The translations under genes and the position numbers were made by a program. A DNA stretch of 64,000 nucleotides from Kitasatospora sp. SolWspMP-SS2h (GTDB lineage: Bacteria > Actinomycetota > Actinomycetes > Streptomycetales > Streptomycetaceae). This document shows positions 1 through 7,658 of the stretch, in pieces. The stretch's first letter is position 1, and every line of letters starts with the position of its first letter. The stretch lies in assembly GCF_003259315.1 (NCBI RefSeq), contig NZ_QLLT01000022.1, positions 62,001 to 126,000 of the forward strand. Reading direction: 5' to 3'. The notes under the pieces are model-generated. The model was given only the letters and a program-made list of their open reading frames with translations, was not told the origin of the DNA and ran no database searches.

Positions 1-2
1 GC

Positions 3-116
3 ACCCTGGCCGTCATCTACGACCAGTCCCCCTCGATCCTCACCGAGCAGCTGATCAGCTGGGGCGTGCTGAACCCGGACGCGCGCCGCGCGGTCCGCGA
101 GGAGGACGCGAGCTGA
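3..116 (+). CDS. bldD: BldD, C-terminal end (5' truncated by window edge)
   Basis: The last 37 codons of a plus-strand gene. The peptide begins TLAVIYDQSPSILTEQLISW and ends in an acidic REEDAS tail. This matches, from memory, the C-terminus of BldD, the streptomycete developmental master repressor whose C-terminal domain dimerises around cyclic di-GMP. The position beside nusB-efp agrees with the S. coelicolor order (bldD next to nusB). The DNA-binding N-terminal half lies outside the window, so the RXXD-type c-di-GMP motifs cannot be checked here. The identification rests on a short peptide plus synteny. Confidence 0.85.
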   Translation, partial: TLAVIYDQSPSILTEQLISWGVLNPDARRAVREEDAS

Positions 117-154
117 CCTCGGTCGGCCGCTCGTCCGTTTGAAGAAACGTCACA

Positions 155-194
155 GCGGGGCGGGGCACCGGAAACGACCGGTCTCCCGCCCCGC
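155..194. terminator. bldD terminator hairpin
   Basis: A two-step hairpin: a perfect 10-bp outer stem (155-164 with 185-194) encloses a 5-bp inner stem (167-171 with 178-182) and a 6-nt loop. It lies 39 bp past the bldD stop, between that gene and the convergent gene ending at 224, so it may serve both strands. There is no T-tract, as is usual in streptomycetes. Confidence 0.6.
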
Positions 195-223
195 CGTCAC
201 ACCCGAGCCGCCCGCCGGGCGGC

Positions 224-1078
224 TCAGACCACCGTGCCCAGGCTGAACCCGGGGGCCGCCGCCACCCCGGCCACCGCCAGCTCGGCCGGCGACCACTCCT
301 GGCCGGTGCTCCGCCAGGCCCAGGCCACCTGCCGGTACTCCCCGCACAGCGCGCCCGAGCCCTGCGTCCCGTGCAGCACGGCGGCGCCCGGCAGTTCGCG
401 GTAGAGCCCGGCGCACAGCACCGCGGTGACCAGGTCCAGGTCCTCGTCGTTGATCCGCACCGCGCCGTCCTCCCAGTGCAGCACCCGGGCCCGGGCCTCC
501 AGCGGCCCGGACGGCGCGTCCACCACCACCCGGAACTCGTACGCCCCGCAGCCCGCCCCGACCAGCACCCGCCGGAACACCTCGGACGCCTGCTGGTACG
601 TCCAGCGCGCCCGCGGCTCGGCCACCGCGCCCGCCGTCCCGCACAGCGCCCCGTCCATCAGCAGGTCCGCGTACCGGAGCGTCAGCCCGCCCTCGCGGGC
701 CCGGACCAGCCGCGGCAGGAAGTCCGGCAGGTCCTCGCCGCGGTACGTCACCAGCTGGGTCTGCAGCGGCGGGTTGACCAGGTAGCCGTCCCGCGCGGCC
801 TGCTCCCGCACGTCCAGCCCGTGCAGCAGGCAGTAGTCGGCGAAGTCCTGCGGGTGGAACATCCGGGCCCGGACGGTGCCGTACTCCTCGACCGCCCCGG
901 CCAGCAGTTCCCCGGCCTCCCGCAGGTACGTGGCGTAGTCCGGCGCGTCCGTCACCCGCCAGGCCCGCACCCGCTCGAAGTCCGCCTCGCCGGTCAGGAT
1001 GCCCGTCACGAAGACCTCCCCGCCCCGGTGCGAGGGCTCTGCACTGCAACGGCGCGGCCGGCGGCTGTTCCTGGACAT
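224..1078 (-). CDS. conserved hypothetical protein, 284 aa
   Basis: Function not recognised. The ATG at 1078 was chosen because a GGGAG ribosome-binding site lies 8 nt upstream; this start gives a basic N-terminal stretch of about 20 residues (several Arg) before a soluble mixed alpha/beta protein. No transmembrane segment or signal peptide is evident. The middle has aromatic-rich stretches such as FADYCLLHGLD and the C-terminal half has WAWRSTGQEW. It is convergent with bldD and separated by 128 bp from the thioesterase gene upstream on the same strand. Codon use fits a real gene. It may be lineage-specific. Confidence 0.7.
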   Translation of the reverse strand: MSRNSRRPRRCSAEPSHRGGEVFVTGILTGEADFERVRAWRVTDAPDYATYLREAGELLAGAVEEYGTVRARMFHPQDFADYCLLHGLDVREQAARDGYLVNPPLQTQLVTYRGEDLPDFLPRLVRAREGGLTLRYADLLMDGALCGTAGAVAEPRARWTYQQASEVFRRVLVGAGCGAYEFRVVVDAPSGPLEARARVLHWEDGAVRINDEDLDLVTAVLCAGLYRELPGAAVLHGTQGSGALCGEYRQVAWAWRSTGQEWSPAELAVAGVAAAPGFSLGTVV

Positions 1079-1206
1079 CGGTGGCTCCCGGGGTTCTCGG
1101 TCGAGCAACTGCTGTCCCAGTCCTCCCCTCCCACACCCGCCCCACACACACGGCCTGTCACAAGTCTGCAACCGACCGTCGCCGGAGCCGGTCCGGGCCG
1201 GGGGGA

Positions 1207-2034
1207 TCAGCGCGGCGTCTTCGCCAACTGGCGGGACTGGGCGACCAGTCGGCCGTTCTCGTCCCAGATCTCGCAGTCCTCCTCGAAGTAGCCGCCGGCC
1301 ACGTTGCGGGTGGCGTGGGAGACCCGGAGCCAGCCGTCGGCGGGCAGCGCCCGGACGTGCACGGTGAGTTCGATGGTGGGGGCCCAGCCGGGGCGGCCGA
1401 GGTCGAAGGTGACCGGCGGGAGGGCGTCGGCCGCGAGCAGCAGGGAGAGCGGGTCGGCGGGGCGCTTGTCGGCGAGCCGGAACCAGCCCTGGATCCGCCC
1501 CCGCTTGGACGGCTGCCCCACCGCCCAGCCGATGGCGGCCGGGTCGAGCCGCAGGTCGAGGCGGCGCAACAGGGCGGCCTGGGCGATGAGTTCGCGCGGG
1601 GCGTGCTCGACGCCTATGCACTGCTCGGGGCCGGGCAGCTCCGGCGGCAGCGCGGTGGTGGCGACCTCCGCGTCGAGCCCGGCGAGGTCGGTGAAGGAGG
1701 CGGTCAGGCGCAGCCGCTCCTCGCCGCCCTGGGAGAGGACGGCGCTGCCGGTGGCCAGGCTGCGCCCGCGCCGGACGATCTCGGTGCGGACGGTGGCCGG
1801 GCCGGGCCGGGAGGCGGAGACGTAGGTGCCGCTGACGGTGAGCGGGTGCGGGTGCGCCGGTCCGGCCTCCCGGGCGAGGGCGTGCGCGGCGAAGGCGAGC
1901 AGCAGGCCGCCGTTGACGCCGCCGCCGATCTGCCAGCCGTCGCCGAGTTCGCCGTCGTAGCGGCCGGGTTCGCCGGGGTGCGGGGTGAGCGCGATGCCCT
2001 GGTCGAACTCGAAGGCGGGGATGGTCTCCGGCAT
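1207..2034 (-). CDS. acyl-CoA thioesterase family protein (double hot-dog)
   Basis: A 275-aa protein resembling the TesB/4HBT_3-type thioesterases of actinobacteria, expected to hydrolyse acyl-CoA thioesters in the cytosol. Seen in the sequence: a first hot-dog half with WQIGGGVNGGLLLAFAAHAL (about residues 30-50), the usual helix with a Gly-rich turn, and a second half with VTFDLGRPGWAPTIELTVHV and a conserved GGYFEEDCEIWDENGRLVAQ strand near the end. Start ATG 2034, with GAAGGG about 10 nt upstream; a further in-frame start exists near 2109 but would overlap the nusB terminator. The promoter region holds an imperfect TACnnGCnnGTA palindrome. The physiological substrate is not known. Confidence 0.8.
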   Translation of the reverse strand: MPETIPAFEFDQGIALTPHPGEPGRYDGELGDGWQIGGGVNGGLLLAFAAHALAREAGPAHPHPLTVSGTYVSASRPGPATVRTEIVRRGRSLATGSAVLSQGGEERLRLTASFTDLAGLDAEVATTALPPELPGPEQCIGVEHAPRELIAQAALLRRLDLRLDPAAIGWAVGQPSKRGRIQGWFRLADKRPADPLSLLLAADALPPVTFDLGRPGWAPTIELTVHVRALPADGWLRVSHATRNVAGGYFEEDCEIWDENGRLVAQSRQLAKTPR

Positions 2035-2069
2035 GGCTTCGCGGCCCTTCTGCGCGGCGGGCAAGAACA

Positions 2070-2083
2070 TTACTTGCCGGTAG
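2070..2083. promoter_or_regulatory. imperfect palindrome upstream of thioesterase gene
   Basis: TACTTGCCGGTA (2071-2082) is an imperfect inverted repeat of the form TACnnGCnnGTA, 37 bp upstream of the thioesterase start. Its size and symmetry resemble TetR-family operators found upstream of fatty-acid genes in actinobacteria. The regulator is unknown and the match could be chance. Confidence 0.3.
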
Positions 2084-2093
2084 CTTACGCGCG

Positions 2094-2125
2094 AAGGCCG
2101 CCGGACCAACAGGTCCGGCGGCCTT
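2094..2125 (-). terminator. nusB terminator
   Basis: A perfect 14-bp stem (2094-2107 with 2112-2125) with a 4-nt loop begins 15 bp after the nusB stop codon. It closes the efp-nusB unit and also insulates the thioesterase promoter from read-through. No T-tract follows. Confidence 0.8.
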
Positions 2126-2140
2126 CGGGAGGTGCGGGGC

Positions 2141-2578
2141 TCAGCGCCGGATGCTCGGCTTGAGCTCCATGAACCGGGCGAGCAGGCCGTTGACGAAGGC
2201 CGGCGACTCGTCCGTGGAGAACTCCTTGGCGATCTCCACCGACTCGTCCAGGACCACCGCGTCGGGCGTCCCGTCCTCCCAGATCAGCTCGTACGCACCG
2301 AGCCGGAGCACGTTGCGGTCGGCGATCGGCATCCGGTCCAGCGTCCAGCCCACCGCGTAGGTGGAGATCAGGTCGTCGATGGTGCGCGCGTGCTGCGCGT
2401 AGCCCTCGACCAGCTGCATGGTGTACTCCGCGACCTGCGGGATGCCCTCGTCCGGACGGGGGTCGCGGGCCCGCGCGATCCAGTCGGCGAGCACCCGCTC
2501 GGGGGACACGCCGCGGTGGTCCGCCTCGAACAGGATCTGGAAGGCCCGGGTGCGGGCCTTGCTACGAGCAGCCGCCAC
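2141..2578 (-). CDS. nusB: transcription antitermination factor NusB
   Basis: A 145-aa protein of normal NusB length. It starts with the typical basic AAARSKARTRAFQILFEAD helix and carries the family region IPQVAEYTMQLVEGYAQH and the C-terminal DRNVLRLGAYELIW and VNGLLARF segments. NusB binds BoxA RNA with S10 (NusE) to suppress Rho-dependent termination in rRNA operons. The GTG start at 2578 lies 2 nt after the efp stop, so the two genes are very probably translationally coupled. An alternative in-frame upstream start would run inside efp and was rejected. Confidence 0.95.
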   Translation of the reverse strand: MAAARSKARTRAFQILFEADHRGVSPERVLADWIARARDPRPDEGIPQVAEYTMQLVEGYAQHARTIDDLISTYAVGWTLDRMPIADRNVLRLGAYELIWEDGTPDAVVLDESVEIAKEFSTDESPAFVNGLLARFMELKPSIRR

Positions 2579-2580
2579 GG

Positions 2581-3144
2581 TTACTTGACCCGGCCGAGGT
2601 AGCTGCCGTCGCGGGTGTCGACCTTGACCTTCTCGCCGGTGGTGACGAAGAGCGGCACCTGGATCTCGGCGCCGGTCTCCAGGGTGGCGGGCTTGGTGCC
2701 GCCGGTGGAGCGGTCGCCCTGGACGCCCGGCTCGGTCTCGGCGATGACCAGCTCGACCGCGGCGGGGAGCTCGACGTACAGCGGGACGCCCTCGTTCTGC
2801 GCGACCAGGGCCTCGAAGCCCTCCAGCAGGTACTTGGCGGCGTCGCCGACGGTGGCGGCGTCGACCGGGACCTGGTCGTAGGTGTCCATGTCCATGAAGA
2901 TGAACGCCTCGCCGTCGCGGTACGAGTACTGCATGGTCCGCTTGTCGACGTTGGCGGTCTCGACCTTGATGCCCGCGTTGAAGGTCTTCTCGACGACCTT
3001 GCCGGAGAGGACCTCCTTCAGCTTGGTGCGAACGAAGGCCGGGCCCTTGCCGGGCTTGACGTGCTGGAACTCGACGACGGTCCAGAGCTTGCCGCCGTCC
3101 AGCTTGAGGACCATGCCGTTCTTGAGATCGTTCGTGGTAGCCAC
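2581..3144 (-). CDS. efp: elongation factor P
   Basis: A 187-aa EF-P, which relieves ribosomes stalled at polyproline motifs by binding near the E site. Three beta-barrel domains are visible: the KOW-like N-terminal domain with [20 protein letters not shown] (the conserved tip Lys region, about residues 25-45), the central domain with MDMDTYDQ, and the OB C-terminal domain with [20 protein letters not shown]. The GTG at 3144 gives the family length and is preceded by AGGAG at 11 nt; an ATG 33 bp upstream (3177) would add 11 residues. First gene of the efp-nusB pair. Confidence 0.95.
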   Translation of the reverse strand: MATTNDLKNGMVLKLDGGKLWTVVEFQHVKPGKGPAFVRTKLKEVLSGKVVEKTFNAGIKVETANVDKRTMQYSYRDGEAFIFMDMDTYDQVPVDAATVGDAAKYLLEGFEALVAQNEGVPLYVELPAAVELVIAETEPGVQGDRSTGGTKPATLETGAEIQVPLFVTTGEKVKVDTRDGSYLGRVK

Positions 3145-3214
3145 GGGCGCACTTACTCCTGATATGTCCGCTGTCAAGGAACACCAAGCGGCGCGCCGCC
3201 GGGACCGGGCTCGG

Positions 3215-4330
3215 TCACAGCGCGAGGAGCTCCTTGGTGGTGATGGTGAGCAGCTCGGGCCCGCCCTCCTCGGGAGGCCGCACCACGAGCGTGTCCTCGA
3301 TCCGGACGCCGCCCCGACCCGGGAGATGGACCCCGGGGCCGACGGTGACCGGCACGCGATTGTCCAGTTTACCCATGTCGGCGGGCCCCAGGCGCGGAGC
3401 CTCCCGGATCTCCAGGCCGATGCCGTGCCCCAGGGCGTGCACGGAGCGCTCGGCGTGGCCCGCGGCCTGGAGGATCGAGCGGGCCGCGTCGTCCGGGACG
3501 TGCTGCTCGACGCCGGGGCCGAGGGCCTCCCGGCCGGCCCGCTGGGCGTGGAAGACCAGCCGGTGCAGCTCGACCTGCCAGGCGGCGGGGGCGGCGCCGA
3601 TCACGAAGGTGCGGGCGGTGGAGATGCCGTAGCCGCGGTAGCTGGCGCCGAGCGCGACGGTGAGGAAGTCGCCCTCCTCGACCCGGCGGTCGGTGGGCTG
3701 GTGGCGCTCCAGTCCGGAGTGGGTGCCGGTGCCGACCGAGACCGGGAAGGCGGCCCGGTCGGCGCCGTGGTCGATCATCCGGCGCTCCAGCTCCATCGCC
3801 AGGTGCCGCTCGGTGCGGCCGACCAGGATGGATTCGAGCAGCTCGCCGAGGGCCTGGTCGGCGATCTCGGCGGCGATCCGCAGGTCGGCGATCTCGTGCT
3901 CGTCCTTGACCACCCGCAGCCGCTCGACCGCCCGGTCCAGGTCCAGCAGCCGGTCCGCCTGCGCCAGCCGGGCGACGGCGCGGTGCCGGGCCACCGTGAG
4001 GTCGTGCTCCTCGACGGCCAGGTCGCGCACCCGCAGCCGGGCGGCGGCCTCGGCGGCGGCGCACGCCGCGTCGGCCTCGCCGGGCACCGGCAGCCGGGTG
4101 ACCTCCGGGTCGAGCCGCCACCCGCCGCCCTCGCCGCCGCCGGGGGGCGCGGCGTCCTCGGGCAGCGCGAGCAGCGCGCGCTCGCGGGTGAGCAGCAGCG
4201 CGGCGCCCAGCGGCGGGCAGCCGGTCAGGTAGCGGACGTTGGCGGCGCGCGTGATCAGCGCGGCGTCGGCCCCGGAGGCGCTGCAGTGCTCGCGGAGGCG
4301 TTCGCGTCGTTCGGCGTGCGCGTCGGACAT
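3215..4330 (-). CDS. M24-family (aminopeptidase P-like) protein with degenerate metal site
   Basis: A 371-aa pita-bread-fold protein located directly upstream of efp on the same strand, the position where streptomycetes carry an aminopeptidase P (Xaa-Pro peptidase) homologue. The creatinase-like N-terminal domain spans about 1-140 and the M24 domain about 145-371. Aligning the family blocks by eye, of the five metal ligands only the His (H302 in GHGIGLEI) and the last Glu (E345 in [10 protein letters not shown]) remain. The two Asp positions are A226 (in [10 protein letters not shown]) and S237, and the first Glu is G331 (in VTVGPG). It may therefore be catalytically dead or use another chemistry. 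ATG start at 4330; the ribosome-binding site is weak. Confidence 0.8.
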   Translation of the reverse strand: MSDAHAERRERLREHCSASGADAALITRAANVRYLTGCPPLGAALLLTRERALLALPEDAAPPGGGEGGGWRLDPEVTRLPVPGEADAACAAAEAAARLRVRDLAVEEHDLTVARHRAVARLAQADRLLDLDRAVERLRVVKDEHEIADLRIAAEIADQALGELLESILVGRTERHLAMELERRMIDHGADRAAFPVSVGTGTHSGLERHQPTDRRVEEGDFLTVALGASYRGYGISTARTFVIGAAPAAWQVELHRLVFHAQRAGREALGPGVEQHVPDDAARSILQAAGHAERSVHALGHGIGLEIREAPRLGPADMGKLDNRVPVTVGPGVHLPGRGGVRIEDTLVVRPPEEGGPELLTITTKELLAL

Positions 4331-4422
4331 GCCCCGAGCCTACGAACGGGGGCCCCGGGGCGCCTGTCGGGGCGGGCCGTCGGGTGGGGAATGCCCGGCG
4401 TGGCGGCCGTGTTGTGACCTGA

Positions 4423-4443
4423 TGAAAACGGCAATCGTTGCCG
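4423..4443 (+). promoter_or_regulatory. candidate Zur-type operator / inverted repeat upstream of rpmG
   Basis: TGAAAACGGCAATCG (4423-4437) shares about 10 of 15 positions with the actinobacterial Zur box as I recall it; the left half fits and the right half is poor. It overlaps a perfect 6-3-6 inverted repeat, CGGCAA-TCG-TTGCCG (4429-4443). It lies 25-46 bp before the start of the zinc-free L33 gene, where a Zur operator would be expected. Confidence 0.35.
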
Positions 4444-4468
4444 GGAGAAGGACGGAGAGGAGGCGGGC

Positions 4469-4633
4469 ATGGCACGCAGCGAACTGCGACCGGTGGTCAC
4501 GCTCCGGTCGACGGCGGGCACCGGGTTCACGTACGCGACGCGGAAGAACCGCCGCAACGACCCGGACCGGATGGTGCTGAGGAAGTTCGATCCGGTGGCC
4601 GGGCGGCACGTGGAGTTCCGCGAGGCCCGCTGA
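4469..4633 (+). CDS. rpmG: 50S ribosomal protein L33, cysteine-free (C-) paralogue
   Basis: A 54-aa L33 with the family sequence [20 protein letters not shown] and the ending [14 protein letters not shown]. It contains no cysteine, so it lacks the zinc ribbon of the C+ form. In actinobacteria such C- paralogues replace zinc-binding ribosomal proteins under zinc limitation and are repressed by Zur. Start ATG 4469 follows GGAGAGGAGG. It is followed 68 bp later by a cysteine-free L31, consistent with a two-gene zinc-sparing operon. The zinc link is inference from composition and pairing. Confidence 0.93.
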   Translation: MARSELRPVVTLRSTAGTGFTYATRKNRRNDPDRMVLRKFDPVAGRHVEFREAR

Positions 4634-4701
4634 GGCCCCCGGGGGGCTCGGTGAGCCCGAAAGCCCGGACCGACCGACACACACAGCGAGGAGGAGCAGT
4701 C

Positions 4702-4944
4702 ATGCAGCAGGGAATTCACCCCGACTACCGTCCGGTGGTGTTCCGCGACAAGACCGGGGGCCTGTCGTTCCTGACCCGCTCCACCGCCGCGAGCGAGCGG
4801 ACGGTCGAGTGGGCCGACGGGCGGACGTACCCGGTGGTGGACGTGGAGACGTCCTCGGCGAGCCACCCGTTCTACACCGGCAAGGCCCGGCTGATGGACA
4901 CCGAGGGCCGGGTGGAGCTGTACCGGCGCAGGTACGGCGGCTGA
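4702..4944 (+). CDS. rpmE2: 50S ribosomal protein L31 type B (cysteine-free)
   Basis: An 80-aa type B L31: it begins with [19 protein letters not shown], carries the conserved [20 protein letters not shown] block, and ends in the basic YRRRYGG tail. No CxxC zinc ligands are present. Start ATG 4702, preceded by a strong GAGGAGGAG site. It is the second gene of the L33/L31 pair and is followed within 20 bp by a 16-bp terminator hairpin. Confidence 0.95.
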   Translation: MQQGIHPDYRPVVFRDKTGGLSFLTRSTAASERTVEWADGRTYPVVDVETSSASHPFYTGKARLMDTEGRVELYRRRYGG

Positions 4945-4960
4945 CGGCGCACGGCGTGAC

Positions 4961-4995
4961 GCGAAGGGCCCCGGGGCTTCCCCGGGGCCCTTCGC
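4961..4995. terminator. bidirectional terminator after rpmE2
   Basis: A perfect 16-bp stem (4961-4976 with 4980-4995) and a 3-nt loop, between rpmE2 (plus strand, ends 4944) and the XRE-cupin gene (minus strand, ends 5039). It probably ends transcription from both sides. Confidence 0.85.
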
Positions 4996-5038
4996 CCGTG
5001 TCCGGACCGCCGGCCACCGGTCGGCTGTCGGCGATCGG

Positions 5039-5614
5039 CTACGCGCCGGGCGGGGGGACCGAGACCACCATGGTGACCAGGCACGGCGCGTCGCCGTCGT
5101 TGCGGTAGCCGTGCGCGGTGCCGGCCTCGTAGGAGGCGGTGGCCCCGGCCGGGACGCGGTGCTCGCGGCCGTCCAGGGTGAGGGTGAGCACGCCCTCGTC
5201 GACCCGGGCGATCTCGACGGTGCCGGGCGGGTGCGGGTCGGAGGCGTGCGACTCGCCGGGGTGCAGCCGCCAAGACCACAGCTCCAGCGGCCCGGGGGCC
5301 TCCGCGCCGCCGAGCAGGGTGCCGCTGCCGCCCCCGGGGCCGCTCCACAGCCGGACGGCCTGCTCGGCGGGGACGATCCGGACGGCGGAGGTCTCGTCGT
5401 AGTCGAGCAGCCGGGCGATCGAGACCCCGAGCGCGTCGGCGAGCCGGACCACGGTGCCCACGCTCGGGTTGGTGCGGGCCTGTTCGATCTGGACGACCAT
5501 GCCGCGGCTGACCCCGGAGCGGGCGGCCAGGGCGTCCAGGGTGTGCCCGCGTTCGAGCCGCAGGCGCTTGAGGTTGCGGGCGAGGGCCTGGGTGACGAGA
5601 TCGGCGTCCGGCAC
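5039..5614 (-). CDS. XRE-family transcriptional regulator with C-terminal cupin
   Basis: A 191-aa protein. An HTH_3 domain occupies about residues 8-66 (LARNLKRLRLERGHTLDALA then SGVSRGMVVQIEQARTNPSV), followed by a linker and a double-stranded beta-helix cupin (about 100-185, with HPPGTVEIARVDEGVLTLTL and AGTAHGYRN). This is the MerR-independent small-molecule-sensing XRE/cupin class. The gene is divergent from an EamA transporter, which it probably regulates. The GTG start at 5614 has no clear Shine-Dalgarno site, but a GAATAT hexamer sits about 12 nt upstream, so a leaderless transcript is possible. Confidence 0.88.
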   Translation of the reverse strand: MPDADLVTQALARNLKRLRLERGHTLDALAARSGVSRGMVVQIEQARTNPSVGTVVRLADALGVSIARLLDYDETSAVRIVPAEQAVRLWSGPGGGSGTLLGGAEAPGPLELWSWRLHPGESHASDPHPPGTVEIARVDEGVLTLTLDGREHRVPAGATASYEAGTAHGYRNDGDAPCLVTMVVSVPPPGA

Positions 5615-5633
5615 GGGCAGTCCAATATTCTGG

Positions 5634-5663
5634 TTGGGTGGGTGCAGCAGGTTGAACTATGCT
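5634..5663 (+). promoter_or_regulatory. candidate promoter of the EamA transporter gene
   Basis: TTGGGT (5634-5639) and TATGCT (5658-5663) with an 18-bp spacer fit a sigma-70/HrdB promoter. It lies within the 119-bp region shared with the divergent XRE gene and is followed by a small leader ORF. Confidence 0.45.
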
Positions 5664-5707
5664 GCGGCGGCATCGACAGATCCACCGACTGTACTGCGGG
5701 GTCCACC

Positions 5708-5737
5708 ATGCTGTCCGCCCGCCGGTTCCTCCGGTGA
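5708..5737 (+). other. possible 9-codon leader ORF overlapping the EamA start
   Basis: ATG 5708 opens a 9-codon frame (MLSARRFLR) whose TGA (5735-5737) overlaps the GTG of the transporter gene in the form GTGA. A GCGGGG motif lies 8 nt before this ATG, while the transporter start has no ribosome-binding site of its own. Translational coupling is plausible but unproved. Confidence 0.35.
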
Positions 5738-6579
5738 GCGCCGCGTTCGCGCTGCTCGCCAGCCTGCTCTGGGGCGTCGCCGACTACGGGGGCGGGGCGA
5801 TCACCCGGCGGGTGCCCGCCCCGACCGTGGTGGTGCTCTCCCAGTCGGCCGCCGCCGCGGTGCTCGCGGCGGCGGTGACCGCCACCGGCGGCTGGTCCGG
5901 GGCCTCCCCCGCCCTCTGGTACGCGGTGGCGGCGGGCGCGGTCGGGCCGTTCGCGCTGCTGGCGTTCTACCGGGCGCTGGCGCTCGGGCCGATGGGCGTG
6001 GTGTCGCCGCTGGCCACCGTCGGCGTGCTGGTGCCGATCGGCGTCGGCCTGTTCCTCGGCGAACGGCCGGGCGCCGTCCAGGGGTTGGGCATCGCGGTGG
6101 CCGTCGTCGGGGTCGCCCTGGCGGGCGGCCCGCAGCGCGGCGGGCCCGCGGTCGGCCGGCGGGTGCTGACACTCGCCCTGGGCGCGGCGTTCGCCTTCGG
6201 GGCGGTGCTGGCCCTGGTCGCGCACGCCAGTGCGGGCGGCGCCCTGCTGCTGACGCTGTGCGTGCAGCGGCTGACCAACGCGGTGGTCGGCGCCGGGATG
6301 CTGGCCGCCGCGGCCCGCCGGCGGCCCCTCGGACTGTCGGCGGGCGCCCGGTCGCTGCCCGCGCTGACCGCCGTCGGGGTGGCCGACGTGGCCGCGAACG
6401 GCCTGTACGCGGCCGCCTCGCACCTGGGGTCGGTGGCGGTGGCGGCCGTGCTGGCCTCGCTCTACCCGGTGGTCACCGCGCTGATGGCGCGCGGCCTGCT
6501 GAAGGAGCGGCTGCTGCGGGTGCAGGTGGTGGGCGCGGGCCTCGCGGTGGCCGGGACGCTGATCCTGGCCACCGGCTGA
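5734..6579 (+). CDS. EamA/DMT-family transporter
   Basis: A 281-aa inner-membrane protein with about ten hydrophobic helices in two tandem EamA halves (around residues 1-135 and 140-281), for example SAAFALLASLLWGVADYGGG at the N-terminus and SVAVAAVLASLYPVVTALMA in the second half. Family members export amino acids, metabolites or drugs; the substrate cannot be read from the sequence. The GTG at 5734 is preferred because the upstream in-frame ATG at 5659 overlaps the probable -10 hexamer and would add a hydrophilic Arg/His-rich leader. Likely controlled by the divergent XRE-cupin protein. Confidence 0.85.
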   Translation: MSAAFALLASLLWGVADYGGGAITRRVPAPTVVVLSQSAAAAVLAAAVTATGGWSGASPALWYAVAAGAVGPFALLAFYRALALGPMGVVSPLATVGVLVPIGVGLFLGERPGAVQGLGIAVAVVGVALAGGPQRGGPAVGRRVLTLALGAAFAFGAVLALVAHASAGGALLLTLCVQRLTNAVVGAGMLAAAARRRPLGLSAGARSLPALTAVGVADVAANGLYAAASHLGSVAVAAVLASLYPVVTALMARGLLKERLLRVQVVGAGLAVAGTLILATG

Positions 6580-6809
6580 CGCGCCGCCAGGACGCGCCCG
6601 CCCCCGGGCCGCCGAACGTCCGGGAGCGCTCGGCGATCCGCCGGCAGCCGGTCGCGGCGGCCCGGACCACCACGAGCGGGCCGGCGATCACGGAGCCGAC
6701 GCCGTCCGGGCCGAGCACCGGGCCGACCGGGACCGTCCGCCCGGGGCGGCCGGTCGAGCGGGTGGCCCGGTGCGGCGCCCGGGCCGGGGTGGCGCGGACC
6801 GCGCCCGGC

Positions 6810-6860
6810 CGGCGGCGTGCCGAGCGCGGGTCCCGATCGGCGGCGTACCGAGCGCGGGTC
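6810..6860. repeat. 23-bp direct repeat at the 3' end of the DUF6445 gene
   Basis: Two 23-bp copies (6810-6832 and 6838-6860) differ at one base and share CCGAGCGCGGGTC; the pitch is 28 bp. The second copy runs into the stop codon of the minus-strand DUF6445 gene. The rest of the 279-bp gap between the transporter and this gene (6580-6858) holds only low-complexity G+C sequence with no hairpin I consider convincing. Confidence 0.7.
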
Positions 6861-7551
6861 AGGCCATCCAGAAGAAGACGCAGGTCATCCGCTTCTCCTC
6901 CAGCGCCGTCCCGTGGTACTCGGTCGCGGTGTGGATCAGGTTGGCGGTGTAGAGCAGCAGCCGGTTGTAGCGGTGCGGGACGGCCAGGTCCTCGGTGAAG
7001 GAGTCCGGCGGGACGAAGCGGGTGCCCAGCGCGTCCACCAGGTTGTTGTGCGGGGCGACCACGCTGTTGCCGCCGAGCCGGCCGCCGGGCAGGCTCTGCC
7101 GGTAGAAGCTGGTGCCGCAGCGCTTGGGGACGGCCGGGTTGAGGTACAGCACGGCGGCGTAGCGGCACAGCGAGCGGGAGTCGGTGTGCGGGCGCGGCTC
7201 GCACTCCCCGGCGCCCACCACCTGCACGCAGTTGTGGTTGAAGGTGCCGCCCTCGGCCTCGTCCAGCGCCCAGATCCGCGGCGCGCCGGTGGCCTCCCGG
7301 ACCAGTTCCTCGACCCGCGCCAGTTCCGCCGGCTCCAGGCCGGGCATGGCCCGCAGGCCCGGCCAGGACTCCGGCTTGTGCGGGTAGCCCTCGTCCCAGT
7401 CGGTGCGCGCCAGGTGCCGGGCGCGCACCGCGTCCGGGTCCGGGAGGACGTCGTCCAGGACCCAGTAGTCACGGCCGCGGGTGGGCTTGCGGTACGGCAG
7501 GACCGGGAGTGCCGGGGTGGGGCGCCGGTCCTGGAACGGGAGAGCTGGCAT
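6859..7551 (-). CDS. DUF6445 family protein (2OG-Fe(II) oxygenase-like fold)
   Basis: About 230 aa. The sequence has the prolyl-hydroxylase-like layout: HTD in PRPHTDSRSLCRYAAVLYLN (the first two iron ligands), then LLLYTANLIHTATEYHG with the distal His, and KRMTCVFFWMA at the C-terminus supplying a basic residue. This fits DUF6445 proteins of actinobacteria, possible non-haem iron dioxygenases of unknown substrate. The start is uncertain: ATG 7551 or ATG 7563 (adding MVGS); neither has a clear Shine-Dalgarno site. The gene lies immediately outside the left boundary of the 28-bp-flanked unit. Confidence 0.75.
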   Translation of the reverse strand: MPALPFQDRRPTPALPVLPYRKPTRGRDYWVLDDVLPDPDAVRARHLARTDWDEGYPHKPESWPGLRAMPGLEPAELARVEELVREATGAPRIWALDEAEGGTFNHNCVQVVGAGECEPRPHTDSRSLCRYAAVLYLNPAVPKRCGTSFYRQSLPGGRLGGNSVVAPHNNLVDALGTRFVPPDSFTEDLAVPHRYNRLLLYTANLIHTATEYHGTALEEKRMTCVFFWMA

Positions 7552-7630
7552 GGACCCGACCATAGGAGCGGCCTGCCGGGGCCTCGCCCAAGGCCCGGTC
7601 AACCTTGCGTCAAGGCTTGCCCGTGACGCG

Positions 7631-7658
7631 GCGTCAGGACCGCTGGCAGCGCGGGCAC
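7631..7658. repeat. left 28-bp direct repeat (att-like copy of the nei 3' end)
   Basis: Exactly the same 28 bp as 13464-13491, which form the last 25 coding bases of nei plus 3 bp. Read on the minus strand, this copy still encodes CPRCQRS and a stop codon, the C-terminal zinc-finger end of Nei, but the sequence before it is unrelated. It is therefore a detached fragment of the gene end, as left by site-specific integration. Confidence 0.85.
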
